Source: Sulfuritalea sp. | Lineage (GTDB): Bacteria; Pseudomonadota; Gammaproteobacteria; Burkholderiales; Rhodocyclaceae | Length of the DNA: 64,000 nt | Assembly (NCBI GenBank): GCA_022842325.1 | Contig: JALHPU010000004.1 | Location: forward strand, 1-64,000 | Direction of reading: 5' to 3' | Shown here: positions 63,889 to 64,000 of the stretch, piece by piece | How positions within the stretch are numbered: the stretch's first letter is position 1 | Layout of the letters: every line of letters starts with the position of its first letter | Program-made: the position numbers and the translations under genes | Notes under the pieces: generated by a model | Database searches by the model: none | What the model was told of the DNA's origin: nothing | The model's input: the letters and a program-made list of their open reading frames with translations, nothing else

Positions 63889-64000
63889 ATTCCCCCAACA
63901 CCCCCGTTGCTCCGGTCCGCTTGACCTCATTCAGTCATGGTGGCGGCTGCGGCTGCAAGGTAGCCCCCGGCCTGCTCTCCGAAATCCTGCGCGGCGTGCG
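63885..64000 (+). CDS. selD: Selenide, water dikinase (SelD/SenC), N-terminal fragment
   Basis: The first 38 codons are present before the window ends. They read [20 protein letters not shown], then [18 protein letters not shown], matching SelD, where the first cysteine of GCGCK is the catalytic Cys/Sec position and the Lys is also essential. Here the position is Cys, so the enzyme itself needs no selenocysteine. It makes selenophosphate from selenide and ATP. The four-base overlap with senB implies coupled translation, supporting a SenC role; it may also serve selenoprotein or tRNA pathways. Confidence 0.88.
   Translation, partial: MNSPNTPVAPVRLTSFSHGGGCGCKVAPGLLSEILRGV

Noticed and set aside
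1-64000. tRNA, rRNA, CRISPR array or complete insertion sequence
   Set aside because: I saw no cloverleaf-like gene, no regularly spaced direct repeats and no transposase frame; short palindromic repeats are the only mobile-looking DNA.

Overview
This window reads as ordinary chromosome from a high-GC Gram-negative betaproteobacterium, probably of the Rhodocyclales or a close relative. The evidence is the gene order map-glnD / rpsB-tsf-pyrH-frr-uppS-cdsA-dxr-rseP-bamA-skp-lpxD-fabZ-lpxA-lpxB-rnhB, the msrB-yciB-yciI-bolA-ppiC block, lplT near alr-radA, a DUF2863 gene, and tightly packed genes that often overlap by four bases (ATGA/GTGA). I saw no rRNA, tRNA, CRISPR array, prophage or complete insertion sequence.

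Layout. 1-1.3 kb: end of an AddA/UvrD-type nuclease-helicase and a DHH phosphoesterase. 1.4-6.5 kb: polyamine uptake genes potABC and potD, separated by a Phd/VapC-type toxin-antitoxin pair and a small secreted protein. 6.5-8.2 kb: a repeat-rich gap and small membrane or unknown proteins. 8.2-11.5 kb (minus): map and glnD. 11.7-27 kb: one long run of translation, isoprenoid, phospholipid, outer-membrane and lipid A genes ending with rnhB and a SpoU methyltransferase, then hupB on the minus strand. 27.7-34 kb: nfeD/SPFH pair, tsaB-rimI-UDG-CDF transporter, a YhcC radical SAM protein and lplT. 34.5-40.4 kb: a LysR regulator, alr, radA and an FtsX-type permease. 40.4-48.3 kb: acyltransferase, NAD-type isocitrate dehydrogenase, a heme-motif/PAS/GGDEF protein, tex and a CnoX-like thioredoxin. 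48.5-57.6 kb: purL, the ppiC-bolA-yciI-yciB-msrB operon, a dadA-type dehydrogenase and DUF2863. 57.7-61.7 kb: a Pit phosphate transport pair, a Cys-cluster protein, and DMT and AzlCD exporters. 61.7-64 kb: genes matching the selenoneine pathway: senA-like, senB-like and the start of a selD/senC-like gene.

Two themes stand out. First, the right end carries a selenium-metabolite cluster in which senA and senB are divergent with overlapping start codons, while senB and the selenophosphate synthetase gene overlap by ATGA. Second, the window is seeded with several families of short palindromic or REP-like repeats. They occur between genes and also inside reading frames, including the N-terminus of PotC, the C-terminal tail of UppS and the linker of PotA. 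No REP-associated transposase is present in the window.
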